A stretch of DNA of 64,000 bases, from assembly GCF_014898055.3 (NCBI RefSeq), contig NW_023601433.1, positions 68,679,683 through 68,743,682 of the forward strand, given 5' to 3'. The number at the start of each line of letters is the position of its first letter. Positions within the stretch are counted from its first letter, which is position 1. A program made the position numbers and the translations under genes. The DNA comes from Talpa occidentalis. Lineage: Eukaryota > Chordata > Mammalia > Eulipotyphla > Talpidae. The notes beneath the pieces are model-generated. The model was not told where the DNA came from and did no database searches. It saw only the letters and a list, made by a program, of their open reading frames with translations. Positions 1 through 11,549 of the stretch are shown here, one piece after another.

Positions 1-3000
1 ATTTTTCAGTTATCCATTTGCATGTAGCTCTAGTCTTTCTTGGAAATATCATGAATATGATGATACACATGAAGCACTTTGCACAGTGCCTTGGTCACCA
101 TAATAGGCTATCACTACTTCACTTTAATTATTTGCCTAGGGAAAAAGAGGCTGTTTCTCCAAGCATCATCCCTTATGTTTGTATAACTAATGTGAGGTCA
201 CAATCCAAGACAAAAGAATCTTTGGAGGTCCGGGCTTCTCTCGAGTTTAGGTAGTGAGGAGTACCCAGAGCAGCGAAGGCAAAGCTCATCCAGGGCCTTC
301 TCAATACCTCTGTACCCTCTTCTCTATTTAAGCATCGTTTAGCTCCCCTTGCTACCCCCCTGCACTACCCCCAACAATCAACAGATACCCAAAGTGTTCT
401 TTGTCCATCCCAGAGTTTTCTCACAGAAAAAAGAAAACTGAGACAAAAGAACACCCACTCAGAGCAATGACTTGATTCATTAGTCCTCTGTTAATAAAGG
501 AGAGGATGGTACTTGGATTTGAGGGAATGAAATTCTGATGGTTGTTTTTAAACTGTGGGGGTGTGGGTGTGCCTAATACTTTTGAACAAAGGGAAGAATT
601 CTTCTCTCCTTACTATGTCACTCTAAGCTATCTCTTCTATTTATGATTAAGAAATAAAAACCTAAGGACAGCCAATCAAAAACAGTCAAAGAGGATTTTT
701 GAAATAGGTGAAATGCTTAAGCTGTAACTAATCAAATAGCCTCTTTGCTTTGCTTCCATCTCTCTATAAAAGTCATTTCCGGTTTGGTGCCCTCCAATTT
801 GAATTGATTTTTGCTCACACAAACTCTTAAAAATTTTCAGTATACCTCAGTTTATCTTCTAATATGGAAATGGAAAAAGTATTCAGTAAATGCTTTTGGG
901 GAAATTGTTTAATCTGAAAGCTAGCCTCTCTGACTTTTATGAAGGTTTTTTTTTTTTAAATAGGAGGTTCTAAATGCCTTTATTACATCTCTGTGTGTGT
1001 GTGTGAAATACCTAGCTTGCTTTCTCATCTATATTTGAGCTGACACATTTCCAAAACCAAAATAACTAAATAATCAAAAATAACCAAATAACAAAATTTA
1101 ACTAAATTGGGTGTAAATTTTGGAAAATGTTTTCTTTTGCCTGCAAATAAGATACTGTAATATCACACACGGAATTGTTTTATAAGTAGATGTAAAAACT
1201 TGTCCCATAGCTGAAAAAGTACTTGTACCTGTATTCTTAACTGGCCTCCAGAGGGCAGCAGAGAGTTATTTACATTTAACCAAAAGTTACCTCTTCCCAA
1301 CAAGGGTTGTACTGTTATTTTTTCAACACTCTTCTGTTCTTTCTTATGACTAAGCCCTAACCAACTGGGTGGCCAGGATTAGGAAGGCTGTTTGAGGTCA
1401 TGGATCAAAGTGATGCCACCAATTCAAAGGGAAGATTTAAATAATCACTCCTGCATCATTAAAACAATTCGTTAACTAGGTGAACCAACAAACCACAATT
1501 AATACACTATTGGCTAAAAATACTTAATCAGCACATATTTATGGAAAACTGATGGATATGAATCATTTAAGCATTTCAGGGATCTCTACTGCTAGAAGTA
1601 CTAAAAAGTACATATGAACAATGGTAGTTCCTTATTCACCTACATTTTTTGAACATGTACTGTACACTAGAAACTTATCAATATAACAGAAATTGTTGAA
1701 AACACAGAGGACTATGAAAGTCTGTTTTAAAAAAAATCGTGGAATTTTGACTTACCCTCCCACTCTAAACAACAAAAATTCTGGCGGAGACCTTTTCCTG
1801 GGCTAGTGAAATGCATTACAGTACTGCAGTGTGAGGCTGGCCAATGGAAGACAGCTTCCCATCAGCCACATGACAAACTTCTACTGGCTAATCCTGAGTT
1901 TTTTAGAAGAGGGATAAATGGATAACCTTATTACTGTAGCAACTCCATTATCAAGCAGCTAAATTTTCAATACTTCAAAACCCCTTCAGATCTAGGGTGC
2001 TTCCCACCACTATATATGTTAATGATAAGAACCCACACCACTATTCTGGTTTTAAGTTACATGAGATATTCAACACTTTATTATAAGCTTTGTGTTGAAT
2101 GATTTTTGTCCAAATGTAGGCTAATGTAAGTGTTCTGTGCACATTTTAGATAGGTGAGGCTAAGCTTTGATGTTCAGTAGGTTAGGTGCATTAAATGATT
2201 TTTTGACTTGTAATATTCAATTTACAATGGGTTTATGGGGATATAACTCCATCACAAGTCAGGAAAGATTTGTACTTTAAAAGCTAGCACTAATATCACC
2301 TCCACCGTGAAGCCTTCCCAAAGCATCCTAGCAGAAACAACTGCTCCCCTGGTAGTGGCCCCATAACTACTGGTATATATAGTCTTCTCTACTTTAAAAA
2401 AGCTATATTATTATGACTTGTTTATAATCGCTTCCCACCATTGTCTCCTTCATCTTTGTAATGTCAATGTCTAGCATATCATACGTAGTTATCCACTCAA
2501 CAAGCACTGGTTAAATTGAAGATGAATTTGTTTTCCTCAAAGTTATAGCCTAATTTTGTATGCAGTTTGTTGCTGCTTTTATTTGTTAAAAAGTATGTTT
2601 ATTAGGTTTAACCATATGAAATTGCTGATATTTGAATTTTCGATCCCCAAAATACCAATTTCATATAATTCAAAACTATAAATGTTAGTGATTACAGATG
2701 ACTTGAGGGCTCTCTTTCATATCTGAAATATGCAGTTAGTGGCCTCAGAGCTATAAGCCTAAATACTAAGATAGGATAATAAACAGAAAAAGACCAGTAT
2801 TAAGGAGTTTCATGAAAAGGTCTATCTGCTCATGAATTCTTTGAGTCAGATATAGTGGGATGGCTTATCTCTGCTCCAGTGCCTGGGGCTTCAGATGAAA
2901 GACTGAATAGATAGGGGACTGGATAACTTGTAGTCTGAACCCAGTTGGGTCTGTTGATCCAGTACCCATAATGTAGAGCTTCTGTATGACTTGAGCATCT

Positions 3001-3445
3001 CACAGAATGTTTGCTGGATTCAAAGAGGAAGAGTCCAGAAAGCAACAATTTGAAAGTAGGATGGAGTTGCAAGGTTTCTTTTGACCTACTCACAGAAGTC
3101 ATGCAGCATCATTCCCTCCTCATTCTGTGACCATGAGCACCTCAGCAAAGCCACCAGGGCTCAGGAAAAGGGAATTAGGCTCCACCCCTTGATGGAGGCG
3201 GAGCATCATAGAAGAGCAGGTAAGTGGGAGATGGTGTTGCCACCACCTTTGAAAACACAATTTCACACAAAGTCACAGAAATTCTTTCTAATTAGCCCTG
3301 AGATAGCTGTTTTCAGCTGCAATTAAGTCAAGAGTCACAAACAGTAACTTAAACCATAAGAGGGTTATTAGTTTATAAAAAAAAAGGACCAGGGTCTGAG
3401 AAAGTCCAAAGTTACTTTAGTTGCTCATCAAGGACTTCAGCACCA
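1..3445. other. Intronic non-coding DNA with old repeats
   Basis: No exon or functional gene is visible here. It lies downstream of the last recognised exon of the minus-strand gene, so it is probably intron. From about 660 to 850 there is an LTR-like stretch with a TATA-like CTATAAAAG near 765. From about 2060 to 2280 the sequence resembles the end of a Tigger-type DNA transposon. From about 2290 to 2520 it resembles an antisense L2/MIR fragment. These names come from memory of consensus sequences and are tentative. Short open frames in this stretch look like chance. Confidence 0.5.
1245..1258 (+). promoter_or_regulatory. Candidate CTCF-type motif
   Basis: The sequence CCTCCAGAGGGCAG matches the CTCF core CCASYAGRKGGCRS at every position but the third. 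It is an isolated motif in an intron. A single motif match is weak evidence for occupancy. Confidence 0.3.
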
Positions 3446-3668
3446 GGCCTCCCTCATGACATAGGGGTTAAGTCTCAGCGCTGTCACTGCTGCAGCCTGG
3501 GTTCTATCTCCCAACCAGGGTGCTAATCCACTTGGTGCAGCAGACCTCTTCTGTCTTGCCCATGCTCACCTCAACAGTGTATTTCAGTCAATCCTCCTGT
3601 TCTGCTCCCCATTCTCTCTGGTGAATCCTCTCAACCCTTCCCCACACCTCTGGTCTACACCACTGTTC
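3446..3668 (+). repeat. tRNA-derived SINE, old degraded copy
   Basis: It begins GGCCTCCCT, keeps the box-A-like region (ATAGGGGTTAAG) and ends near CTGGTCTACACCACTG. It has several small changes against the younger copies and no clear A-tail. It lies just left of a second, younger SINE. Confidence 0.75.
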
Positions 3669-3780
3669 AGCTCTGCTACCCTTAGCACACGTGGTGTCTT
3701 GGTGCTTGGCTTTAGTTTGTAGCAATTCCAAGCATCAGAAGGAGTCACAAGAAGATTAAGCAAAGAAAAAGGAGGGTATT

Positions 3781-4087
3781 GGGGCCTCCCCTGGTGGTGC
3801 AGCGGCTGAGCGCTGGGCTGTGAAACTGCCTGCAGCCTCTGCAGCGCCTGTTTGATCCCCGGCAGCCGGCAAGGGTCCCACATGGCACGCAGACCTCTCC
3901 TGCTGTGCCCGCTGCTCCCCTCAGAAGTGTACCTTGTCAGTCTGCCTGTTCTGTTCCCCGCTCTGGCTCTGGTGAGTTCTCTCACCCTCCTGCACTTCTG
4001 ACTGTACCCAGGGCTTGTATAAATAAATAAATAAACACACAAACAAATAAATAAATAAATCTTTAAAAAAAAAAAAAGAAAAGAAAG
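3781..4087 (+). repeat. tRNA-derived SINE (GCGCAGCGGTTGAG-type)
   Basis: This is a full-length copy with head GGGGCCTCCCCTGGTGG, body ending GACTGTACCCAGGGCTTG, and an A/T-rich tail. It is flanked by a perfect 19-bp TSD, AAAGAAAAAGGAGGGTATT, at 3762-3780 and 4088-4106. The TSD length fits L1-machinery target-primed insertion. Confidence 0.93.
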
Positions 4088-4364
4088 AAAGAAAAAGGAG
4101 GGTATTTCGTCCCATGAGTATCTTTTAATTAGAAAGAATCACCTCTTTCCCAGAGGTTATTCACAGCCAACTTAACTTCAGGTCTCCATGGTCAGGGACC
4201 TGCCCTTGCCCATGCTCATGCTGTAACTCAAAGAAAGCTAGGGGAAAAGTAGCCAGCATTTTGTCTTCTAGGTAGAAAATGGTTCCGCTAATAAAAAAGG
4301 AGGAATGAGGAGGGTGAATCAGTGACTATTGAGTCATTGGTATCTGCCTTAAGTACCTGCAACT

Positions 4365-4545
4365 GTTCATGCATTCAGCGATTATTAGCGCAGTGCTAAG
4401 AGGCAGGGCACAGTAGTGAGTAAAATAGACAACATCCTTGCCTCACAAGGGGTATGTCTGGCATAGAACAGAGAAAGGTAATGAGTAATGACATCATTAA
4501 AACAAATGTGTGAAGTGTTGTGAATGGAAGTATGCAATCAATGCA
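4365..4545 (+). repeat. L2/MIR-like ancient repeat
   Basis: The wording 'GCAGTGCTAAGAGGCAGGGCACAGTAGTGAGTAAAA', here paraphrased from 4389 to 4424, resembles the mammal-wide L2-type 3' sequence about ageing 'gggcacagtagtgaat'. It is degraded, and the family call is from memory. Confidence 0.45.
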
Positions 4546-5082
4546 CAACTCACTTTACATATAATTCTCCATAGAAATAAATTGAAATGAATGACAAGAT
4601 TATAGTTAAACATGCTAAAAGAAGCACAAGATCTCTACTAGGCCTAAAAAACAATTGAAAATTATGAATTTTCCCATTATGTAGGACAGTGAAGCACCAC
4701 GTCTGGCAGATAGCAGTGTGCCTGTCACTGGAAAAGGTGCCATCAAGGGTCAGACATTCACTAGGATTCACTATAGACTTGGTGAACACTCTCTTAAGAT
4801 CATCTCATTTTCTACCTAATGGTATGCTTGCCAAACAAACTGGATTACCTTGTCACTTAAACATAGACTTTGGAAACCAGACTAGGATTTTTTAGCCTCT
4901 GGAAAGTTGTATGTGCTACCGTAAAAGGTTATTTGATAAATTTAAGGTAAGTGTGAATTGTCTTAGGCTGATCTCTCTTTTGTGACTTGAAAGTTGAGGA
5001 ATCAGGTCCTCAAAGCAAAACCCAGCCTGGGATCCCTGATGAGCCCCACTGTGTGAGTGCCTGTAACACACTAACAACCCAC

Positions 5083-5157
5083 CTTGTATATTCCTCGGAT
5101 AACAGCTATGGCATCAGCTAGCTGTTGATTGTAGCATTTTCTTATGACTTCCTCATT
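5083..5157 (-). CDS. C10orf67: Exon 4 of C10orf67-like coiled-coil gene
   Basis: The exon is 75 nt, exactly 25 codons, phase 0 at both ends. On the minus strand a pyrimidine-rich acceptor (TTTTGGTTTGCAG) precedes it and a donor AAG|GTGGGT follows. It encodes NEEVIRKCYNQQLADAIAVI followed by RGIYK. The frame joins exon 3 without change, giving KRYQQ-NEEVIRK. The segment is helical and charged, as expected of a coiled coil. The identification rests on my memory of the DUF4709/C10orf67 family, where a near-identical NQQLADAIAVIKG-type string follows the helix of exon 3. No later exon is recognisable between 5082 and 1, so the C-terminal part should lie left of the window. The exon is too short to appear as an open frame on its own. 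Confidence 0.75.
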
Positions 5158-5330
5158 CTGCAAACCAAAAATAAATGCAATGAGCACAATGGCGTATTTC
5201 TAAATATGATCTCACACCTACTAGCGAGGGACTCAGTATAAAACTATCATTCAAATCAGTACAGTCTGATAAAAATCAATTTATAAATTGTTTCTCCTAC
5301 ACCATAGCTATTACAACATGTTTCATTTTT

Positions 5331-5590
5331 TTTTTAAAGATTTATTTATTTATTTATACAAGCATTGGGTACAGTCAGAAGTGTGGGAGGGTGAGAGAAT
5401 TCACCAGGGCCAGAGCGGGGAACAGAACAGGCAGAAGGACCAAAGTACACTGCTGAGGGGAGCAGCGGGCATGGCAGGAGGGTCTGTCTTGCATGTGGGA
5501 CCCTCGCCAGCGGCCAGGGATTGAACCAGCACTGCAGAGGCTGGGCAGCTTCGCGGCCCAGCGCTCAACTGCTACACCACCTGGGAGGCT
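5331..5590 (-). repeat. tRNA-derived SINE, antisense
   Basis: The copy reads as poly-T, then AAAGATTTATTTATTT, and ends at CCACCTGGGAGGCT. TSDs of 18 bp (17/18 identical, starting ACAACATG) lie at 5313-5330 and 5592-5609. It belongs to the GCGCAGCGGTTGAG-type group. Confidence 0.92.
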
Positions 5591-5735
5591 CACAACATGA
5601 TTCATTTTTATTTGTACTTAACCAAAGCCACAAAGTGCTCACAGGGATAAATATGGATAATTTGAACATTTTATTTCATTTTATATATCTAAGCTTATTT
5701 ATTTAGTGTCTTCCTAGAATTGCTTCTAAAAGTAG

Positions 5736-6188
5736 TGTAGGGTAAAGAAAATATCAGGCTTTTCTGCCCTTCTGCCATCAGGATAGATGATGGATCCTTG
5801 TCCTGAATGCATGCCTGATGGTGGGCACCTGGAATAGGGTGTGGGCATAGGTAGATGGGATTCAGCTGAGCTAAGACTGTGCTTTTAAGGGCGGCGTCAC
5901 AGGGGGACGCCAGCAGCAGCAGTAGCAGCACCAGCACCAGCAGCAGCAGCAGCCTCAGCCGAAGTTGAGAAGCAGCAGAACGAACGCTAGAGAGCCCAGA
6001 TAGAGTGAGGACTTGCTGGGGGCTGGGAGGCCTGCCAGCCTCCCAGCCCCCAGCCAGCACCCCTGCCTGCCATATGCCTGGTGAACCCCAAATAAAAAAC
6101 CTGCAAAACTACTGAGGACTCTGACTCCTCCTTTACCCGATCTGCATGGGATCAGAAAACCTGCCTTGTGCCCAGTCCTGCCCTTACA
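5736..6188 (+). repeat. 5' LTR of the ERV-like element
   Basis: The LTR is 453 bp, TGTAGGG...CTTACA. It has a TATA-like CTTTTAAGGG near 5881, a CAG/CAC-rich stretch at about 5910-5962, and a polyadenylation signal AATAAA at 6091-6096. The order (TATA-like, CAG-rich, AATAAA, end) gives a plausible U3-R-U5 layout. Confidence 0.9.
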
Positions 6189-6190
6189 AT

Positions 6191-6208
6191 TGGCGTAGTC
6201 GGCAGGAT
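6191..6208 (+). promoter_or_regulatory. Primer binding site, tRNA-Ser
   Basis: TGGCGTAGTCGGCAGGAT is the exact complement of the CCA-tailed 3' end of mammalian tRNA-Ser of the UGA/AGA type (ATCCTGCCGACTACG plus CCA). It starts two bases after the 5' LTR, the normal retroviral position. Confidence 0.85.
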
Positions 6209-6291
6209 CCATGCAGACGGGTATTGGAGCCCTCCAAAGACCTGGAGGGACTAAGGAGTAAAAGACTGCCTGTGACGACGCTGGAGGCGCC

Positions 6292-6468
6292 ATGGCGGTA
6301 GAAGATGGATACGTCCACGAACTACAGGATGAGACCTGGCGTGAAGGAGACGCCCGAAAGGACCAGCCAACGACACTGGATAGGACCAGCCAACGACACC
6401 GGATAGGACCAGCCAACGACACCGGAAAGGACCAGCCAATGACCCCTGAGGCAGCAGGCCATTGCTGA
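6292..6468 (+). other. 58-codon leader ORF inside the ERV-like element
   Basis: The frame starts at an ATG in a strong context (GCGCCATGG) and stops at TGA 6466-6468. It begins MAVEDGYVHELQDETW and then runs through a 23-bp tandem repeat. Because 23 is not a multiple of three, each repeat is read in a different frame. I do not recognise the product; it may be a gag-start remnant or a chance frame. Confidence 0.3.
6359..6450 (+). repeat. 23-bp tandem repeat, four units
   Basis: Units start at 6359, 6382, 6405 and 6428, each beginning AGGACCAGCCAA. Units 1-3 differ by one or two bases; unit 4 diverges in its second half. It lies in the leader downstream of the primer binding site. Confidence 0.9.
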
Positions 6469-7385
6469 AGCAGGGAGAGGCCAATGGACTGATAGACTGA
6501 TGAACTGATGATTTTGGACTGACAATCCCGCCAGAAGGCGGAGGACCTTAGCAGGTTATGTTTATTTTTTGAGAATCTGGGGGTGGCCAGTGGGCCTAGA
6601 TGGCCAAAAGCAGCCTGTGTATGCCCAGTGGCCAGGTGGAGGAGAAAAGCCAACTAAGGTGGCAAAAGCTGGTACTGATGCTAAGTTGAGAAGCCCTAAA
6701 GCGGCTGTTAAGCAGCCTGGGTATGCTGAAGCCCTGTGAGTCTCGTAAAATCACCTGTGGGTGATGCCCTGCTCATTCTTGAGTGAGGGTGAGGAGCTGA
6801 GGAGCCCGTCCTTGGGGACGGGTGGGGAATGTGGCTTGGGGTGGAGCCCAAGCCAAATGCAAAGTTTGGATCCCCAACCCATGTGCTTGTGCAGTGGGTT
6901 GGCTTGAGAGCAGGGGTCTGTGAGTCGCATTGGTGGCCATGAAGGCCGAGTGTTGGAGTGACTGCAGACAGAAACCCTGAGGGTTGGCGATTACCCCCAA
7001 CAGAATAAAATTGCCAATCCCAGAGCTAGTGCATCCTGGGGGTGGATGCTGTGTGTGCCTTGTAGCCGAGACTACAGCCAGAGAAGGCCAGGAAGCCTGA
7101 CGGCTCCTGGTGTGTTATAGCAGATGCCGTGTGTGATTTCCCCTCCCTCGTATGAGCAGTGCCTTCGGCAGCAGATTTGGTGGCTCATCTGCTGGTACCA
7201 ATAATTGTCTTTTGCACTTGGTTGGTGCCCTGCCTGGACTTATTTGTGTTCTGTTGTATTTTGTTATGTTGTATTTTGTTATTTGATGTATTTGCTTTTG
7301 TGGGCCATGGCTGCATTGTTTGTTTGCTTAGAAAATTGTGTATATATGTATAGACTGTATGGCAGAAAACCCTGAGGGGGTGGAC

Positions 7386-7839
7386 TGTAGGGTAAAGAAA
7401 ATATCAGGCTTTTCTGCCCTTCTGCCATCAGGATAGATGATGGATCCTTGTCCTGAATGCATGCCTGATGGTGGGCACCTGGAATAGGGTGTGGGCATAG
7501 GTAGATGGGATTCAGCTGAGCTAAGACTGTGCTTTTAAGGGCGGCGTCACAGGGGGACGCCAGCAGCAGCAGTAGCAGCACCAGCACCACCAGCAGCAGC
7601 AGCCTCAGCCGAAGTCGAGAAGCAGCAGAACGAACGCTAGAGAGCCCAGATAGAGTGAGGACTTGCTGGGGGCTGGGAGGCCTGCCAGCCTCCCAGCCCC
7701 CCAGCCAGCACCCCTGCCTGCCATATGCCTGGTGAACCCCAAATAAAAAACCTGCAAAACTACTGAGGACTCTGACTCCTCCTTTACCCGATCTGCATGG
7801 GATCAGAAAACCTGCCTTGTGCCCAGTCCTGCCCTTACA
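7386..7839 (+). repeat. 3' LTR of the ERV-like element
   Basis: The LTR is 454 bp. Read base by base against the 5' LTR it shows two substitutions (in the CAG-rich tract, and GAAGTCGAG for GAAGTTGAG) and one extra C in a C-run near 7700. AATAAA lies near 7742. Confidence 0.9.
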
Positions 7840-7849
7840 AGTAGTAAAA

Positions 7850-8535
7850 CCAGGCTTCCCTGGTGGTGCAAGGGGTTAAGCACAGACTGTGAAGTTATCC
7901 GCAGCCTCTGCAGCATGAATTTGATCCCCTGTCCACCAGGGAGCTAACTACATGGTTCAGTAGATGTCTCCTGTCTCACCAACTGCTCCCCTCAGCAGTG
8001 TATTTCAGTCAAGCCACCTGTTCTGTTCCCCACTCTGTCTCTGGTGGATCTTCTCACACCCCACATCTCTGGCCTATACCCCAGTTCTTGTATGCATATG
8101 TAGTGGCAGGAAGGCATAGTGCAAGATCTCTGTGATCCAAGCAGACTGATAAAGGAGAGTGCTGGAGGCCTCGGTGGCTTTTTCAGGCTTTTATTGAGCT
8201 TTTAACAGGTACACAGCAGGCAGGGGTGCCAGGTGGCTGCAAGGCTAGCAGGCCTCCCAGCTCCTGGCAAGTCCTCACTCTTCCTGGGCGCTCTGGCGTT
8301 CTCTTGTCTCATTCTTTCTCTTCTTCTGGTTTCACTCTGTGATGCCACCCTTATAAGCCCAGTCTCAGCCCAAGTGTACCCACCTATGCATGCCCACACC
8401 CCATTCCAGGTGTCTGCCATCAGGCATGTATGTAGGACCGCAGGGATCAATTATCAACGCTAATGGCATGAGGGTGGAAAAGCCTGATACGTTTTCACTT
8501 ACCCTACAGCATAAATAAATAAATCTTAAAAAAAT
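7850..8535 (+). repeat. tRNA-derived SINE split by a solo LTR
   Basis: The 5' part (7850-8098) starts AGGCTTCCCTGGTGG and runs to CAGTTCTTGTATGCATA. The tail (GCATAAATAAATAAATCTT) resumes at 8509 after an antisense LTR. Its own TSD is TAAAAGTAGTAAAA on the left, now split by the ERV into 5727-5735 and 7845-7849, and TAAAAGCAGTAAAA on the right (8536-8549). The SINE is therefore older than both LTR insertions. Confidence 0.88.
8099..8508 (-). mobile_element. Solo LTR, same family as the ERV at 5.7-7.8 kb
   Basis: It is 410 bp in antisense orientation with a 5-bp TSD GCATA at 8094-8098 and 8509-8513. Read on the minus strand it starts TGTAGGGTAA and ends GCCACTACA. It shares the family layout: ATCAGGCTTTTC near the start, CACCTGGAATGGGGTG, TTATAAGGG as TATA-like box, GAGGACTTGC, and AATAAA (about 8192-8197). 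It is clearly more diverged than the ERV LTR pair. It lies in intron 3, in the sense of the host gene. Confidence 0.9.
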
Positions 8536-8759
8536 TAAAAGCAGTAAAATCTATTTATAATTCATATCCTCTTCCAGTCCTTATACTTTTAAAATGGGAT
8601 ATGCTTATGAAATCTAGAAATGAAATCTAATGAAATCTAATGAAATCTATGAAATCTAATCCATAAGCCAGTCATTTCTTGATTAATTGATCATTTGATT
8701 TTATCTGTTTAGGATAACAATGAAAGATAGTACAATTAAAAAAATACCCTTGATTCCGA

Positions 8760-9505
<746 letters not shown>

Positions 9506-9689
9506 CTAAAAGGGGGAAAACATGTTACTGTAGAGATATGGAAATTCTCTGCAAAGATTCCAGTATGTTGCTTAGTTCTGAGCAAATGAACCGGCTATGT
9601 GGTTAGGGACCTGTCCTGACTTTTAGGATTACTTCTTGATTGTGGTGTGCAGGTTTATATGCTAATAGAGTACAGGAGAGGAGGCTCCT

Positions 9690-10330
9690 CAAAGTTACAA
9701 GTGGGAGTGGTAAACTGGTATATGCTTCTATGCAAGGCAATTTAGTAATATCCTTCCAAATGACTACTGTAAAGCAACCAACCCATTCCGGGCAGGTTTA
9801 GGAACGGTTCTAGCAGCCACATGCTCTTCGCCGTGGTTTGTAGTCACCGCGCTCCTCCGTACACTCCACTCCTCCACCCTCGACACCGCACTACCACCAC
9901 ACCGCACTCTGCTGCACCACCCTTATAAACCCGTCTCTTAGCTCAGGTGGACCCACTTCAGGTGCCCGCCATCAGGCATGCATTCAGGACCACAGGGTTC
10001 CCTCATCTATCCTGATGGCGGAAGGGCAGAAAAGCCTGATACCTTTTACCTTACCCTACAACTACATAACCCTCTGACACAGAAATTCCACTTGAAAGAA
10101 TTTACATTACAGATTCACTGGCATATGAGTGTGCACAGAGTTATTCCTGAAAGTGAAAGATTTGAAAAGACCAAAATGTCCATCAATAGAGGGATAGCTA
10201 AATAAATGATATACTTGTGAAATAGATGAGGAAACTCTCTGTATACAGATAGGGAAAGCTTTCCAAGTTATCCTGGGAGTGAAAAAAGAGAAACAAAGTA
10301 AGAATTTATGTAGTACTTATCCCATGTGTC
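9690..10330 (+). repeat. Old L1 3'-region fragment, split by solo LTR
   Basis: The pieces 9690-9767 and 10066-10330 together resemble the L1M ORF2/3'-end text (…CAAAATGTCCATCAATAGAG near 10172, then the 'ggaaactctctgtatacagat' analogue). The LTR at 9768-10060 interrupts it with its own TSD. Confidence 0.6.
9768..10060 (-). mobile_element. Solo LTR, divergent variant of the same family
   Basis: It is 293 bp with a 5-bp TSD ACTAC at 9763-9767 and 10061-10065. On the minus strand it begins TGTAGGGTAAGG and ends GCTTTACA. The first half aligns with the other family LTRs (ATCAGGCTTTTCTGCCCTTC, CCTGATGGCGGGCACCTG, TTTATAAGGGTGG). The second half is a different, GC-rich sequence without AATAAA. It lies in intron 2, in the sense of the host gene. 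Confidence 0.85.
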
Positions 10331-10979
10331 AGTTTTATTGATTAGGAGTTTTGATAATAACTCAACATTTGATGGTAAGAAATGTTTCTGTTCCTTTACA
10401 ATCAAAAAAAGATCCAAAGGCAATATGATAGAATGTCAAAATTTGACAAAACTGTATGGTGGGCAATAATGTTAATAATAACATGTCTACCTCCTGCATA
10501 CATGGGAGAGACCTAGCAAAACTAAATGACTTGCCTATGTAGCTTCAGATGCCATCTTAAATAGCTTAGCTGAGACAGGACTTGGCGGGAAAAGGAAAGT
10601 GAGTAAAGAAGATTACTAGGGAAGACACAGTAGGCAAAGATATATAGATTTCAGTTTTTCCTTTCCCATTGAAGAAAAGGTAAGGAAATCAGGTCTCTCT
10701 ATCTAGATTCATCTATATGCCAAAAATATGGTATGCTTATTCACAGATGTCAAAAACAAATTCCAAAAAGAATAACAGAACACTTCACTAAATAATTTAA
10801 CATATAAAGCATAGTAGAATTTGACATAATATATAATTAGCTCATATTAATTTTAAAAACCATACTTATCATTTAGCTCAGCTTGTCAAAGGTGTTAATA
10901 CTTTAAAAAAATAATCATTTCATTTATGTCAAAGAAATAGACATAGAGGCAAATAATATCTAAAATTATCTTTAAATTA

Positions 10980-11210
<231 letters not shown>

Positions 11211-11549
11211 TTAAAGATTCAAAAGATGAAGTGAGGAGGGCTTTGCATTATCTGTGCATGTTTTGGGGTTTTCATCAGGACTCTGCCAGATTATCAGATT
11301 CCCTAGACTGCCTGATTGCTCCACTGATATTCATCTTCTTTCCATTTTCTGAGATATAATTATTTTATGAGCCTCCTTAAAATATCTAATCTACTGACTT
11401 ACCTGCGCTGCTGCTAAAGTCATTATAAATTATGCACTGCCATGTGAAACAAAAATAAGATAGCGATTTTCAAAGTGTGGGCTAAGGACCCCTGGGCTTC
11501 TAGGGCAGTTTTGTAAAGAACCCATGAGTTCAAAATTGTTTTTGCATTA

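Larger units (their letters stand above)
5736..7839 (+). mobile_element. Non-autonomous LTR retroelement (ERV-like), two LTRs
   Basis: It is a complete-looking element bounded by a 5-bp TSD, AGTAG (5731-5735 and 7840-7844). Two LTRs begin TGTAGGG and end CTTACA (5736-6188 and 7386-7839). The internal part is only about 1.2 kb (6189-7385) and has no recognisable gag, protease, polymerase or envelope frame, so it must have been mobilised in trans. The primer binding site at 6191-6208 matches the 3' end of tRNA-Ser. A purine-rich GAGGGGGTGG just before the 3' LTR may act as polypurine tract. The 5-bp TSD and serine primer recall class III (ERVL / HERV-S-type) elements; without polymerase sequence that is inference. 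It lies in intron 3 of the C10orf67-like gene, antisense to it. The LTRs differ at only three places, so the insertion is recent. Confidence 0.9.

Noticed and set aside
5910..5962. CAG repeat as a coding polyglutamine tract
   Set aside because: It lies in the LTR of the ERV-like element in both copies, with no supporting frame.
5955..6653. 232-codon minus-strand open frame over the ERV-like element
   Set aside because: It is antisense to the LTR and leader. Its repeated residues come from the 23-bp tandem repeat and the CAG-rich tract, and there is no family resemblance.
7159..7353. 64-codon hydrophobic frame near the 3' end of the ERV-like element
   Set aside because: T-rich sequence makes it look membrane-like. 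It is too short and unlike an envelope transmembrane unit, and no start context or partner frame is present.
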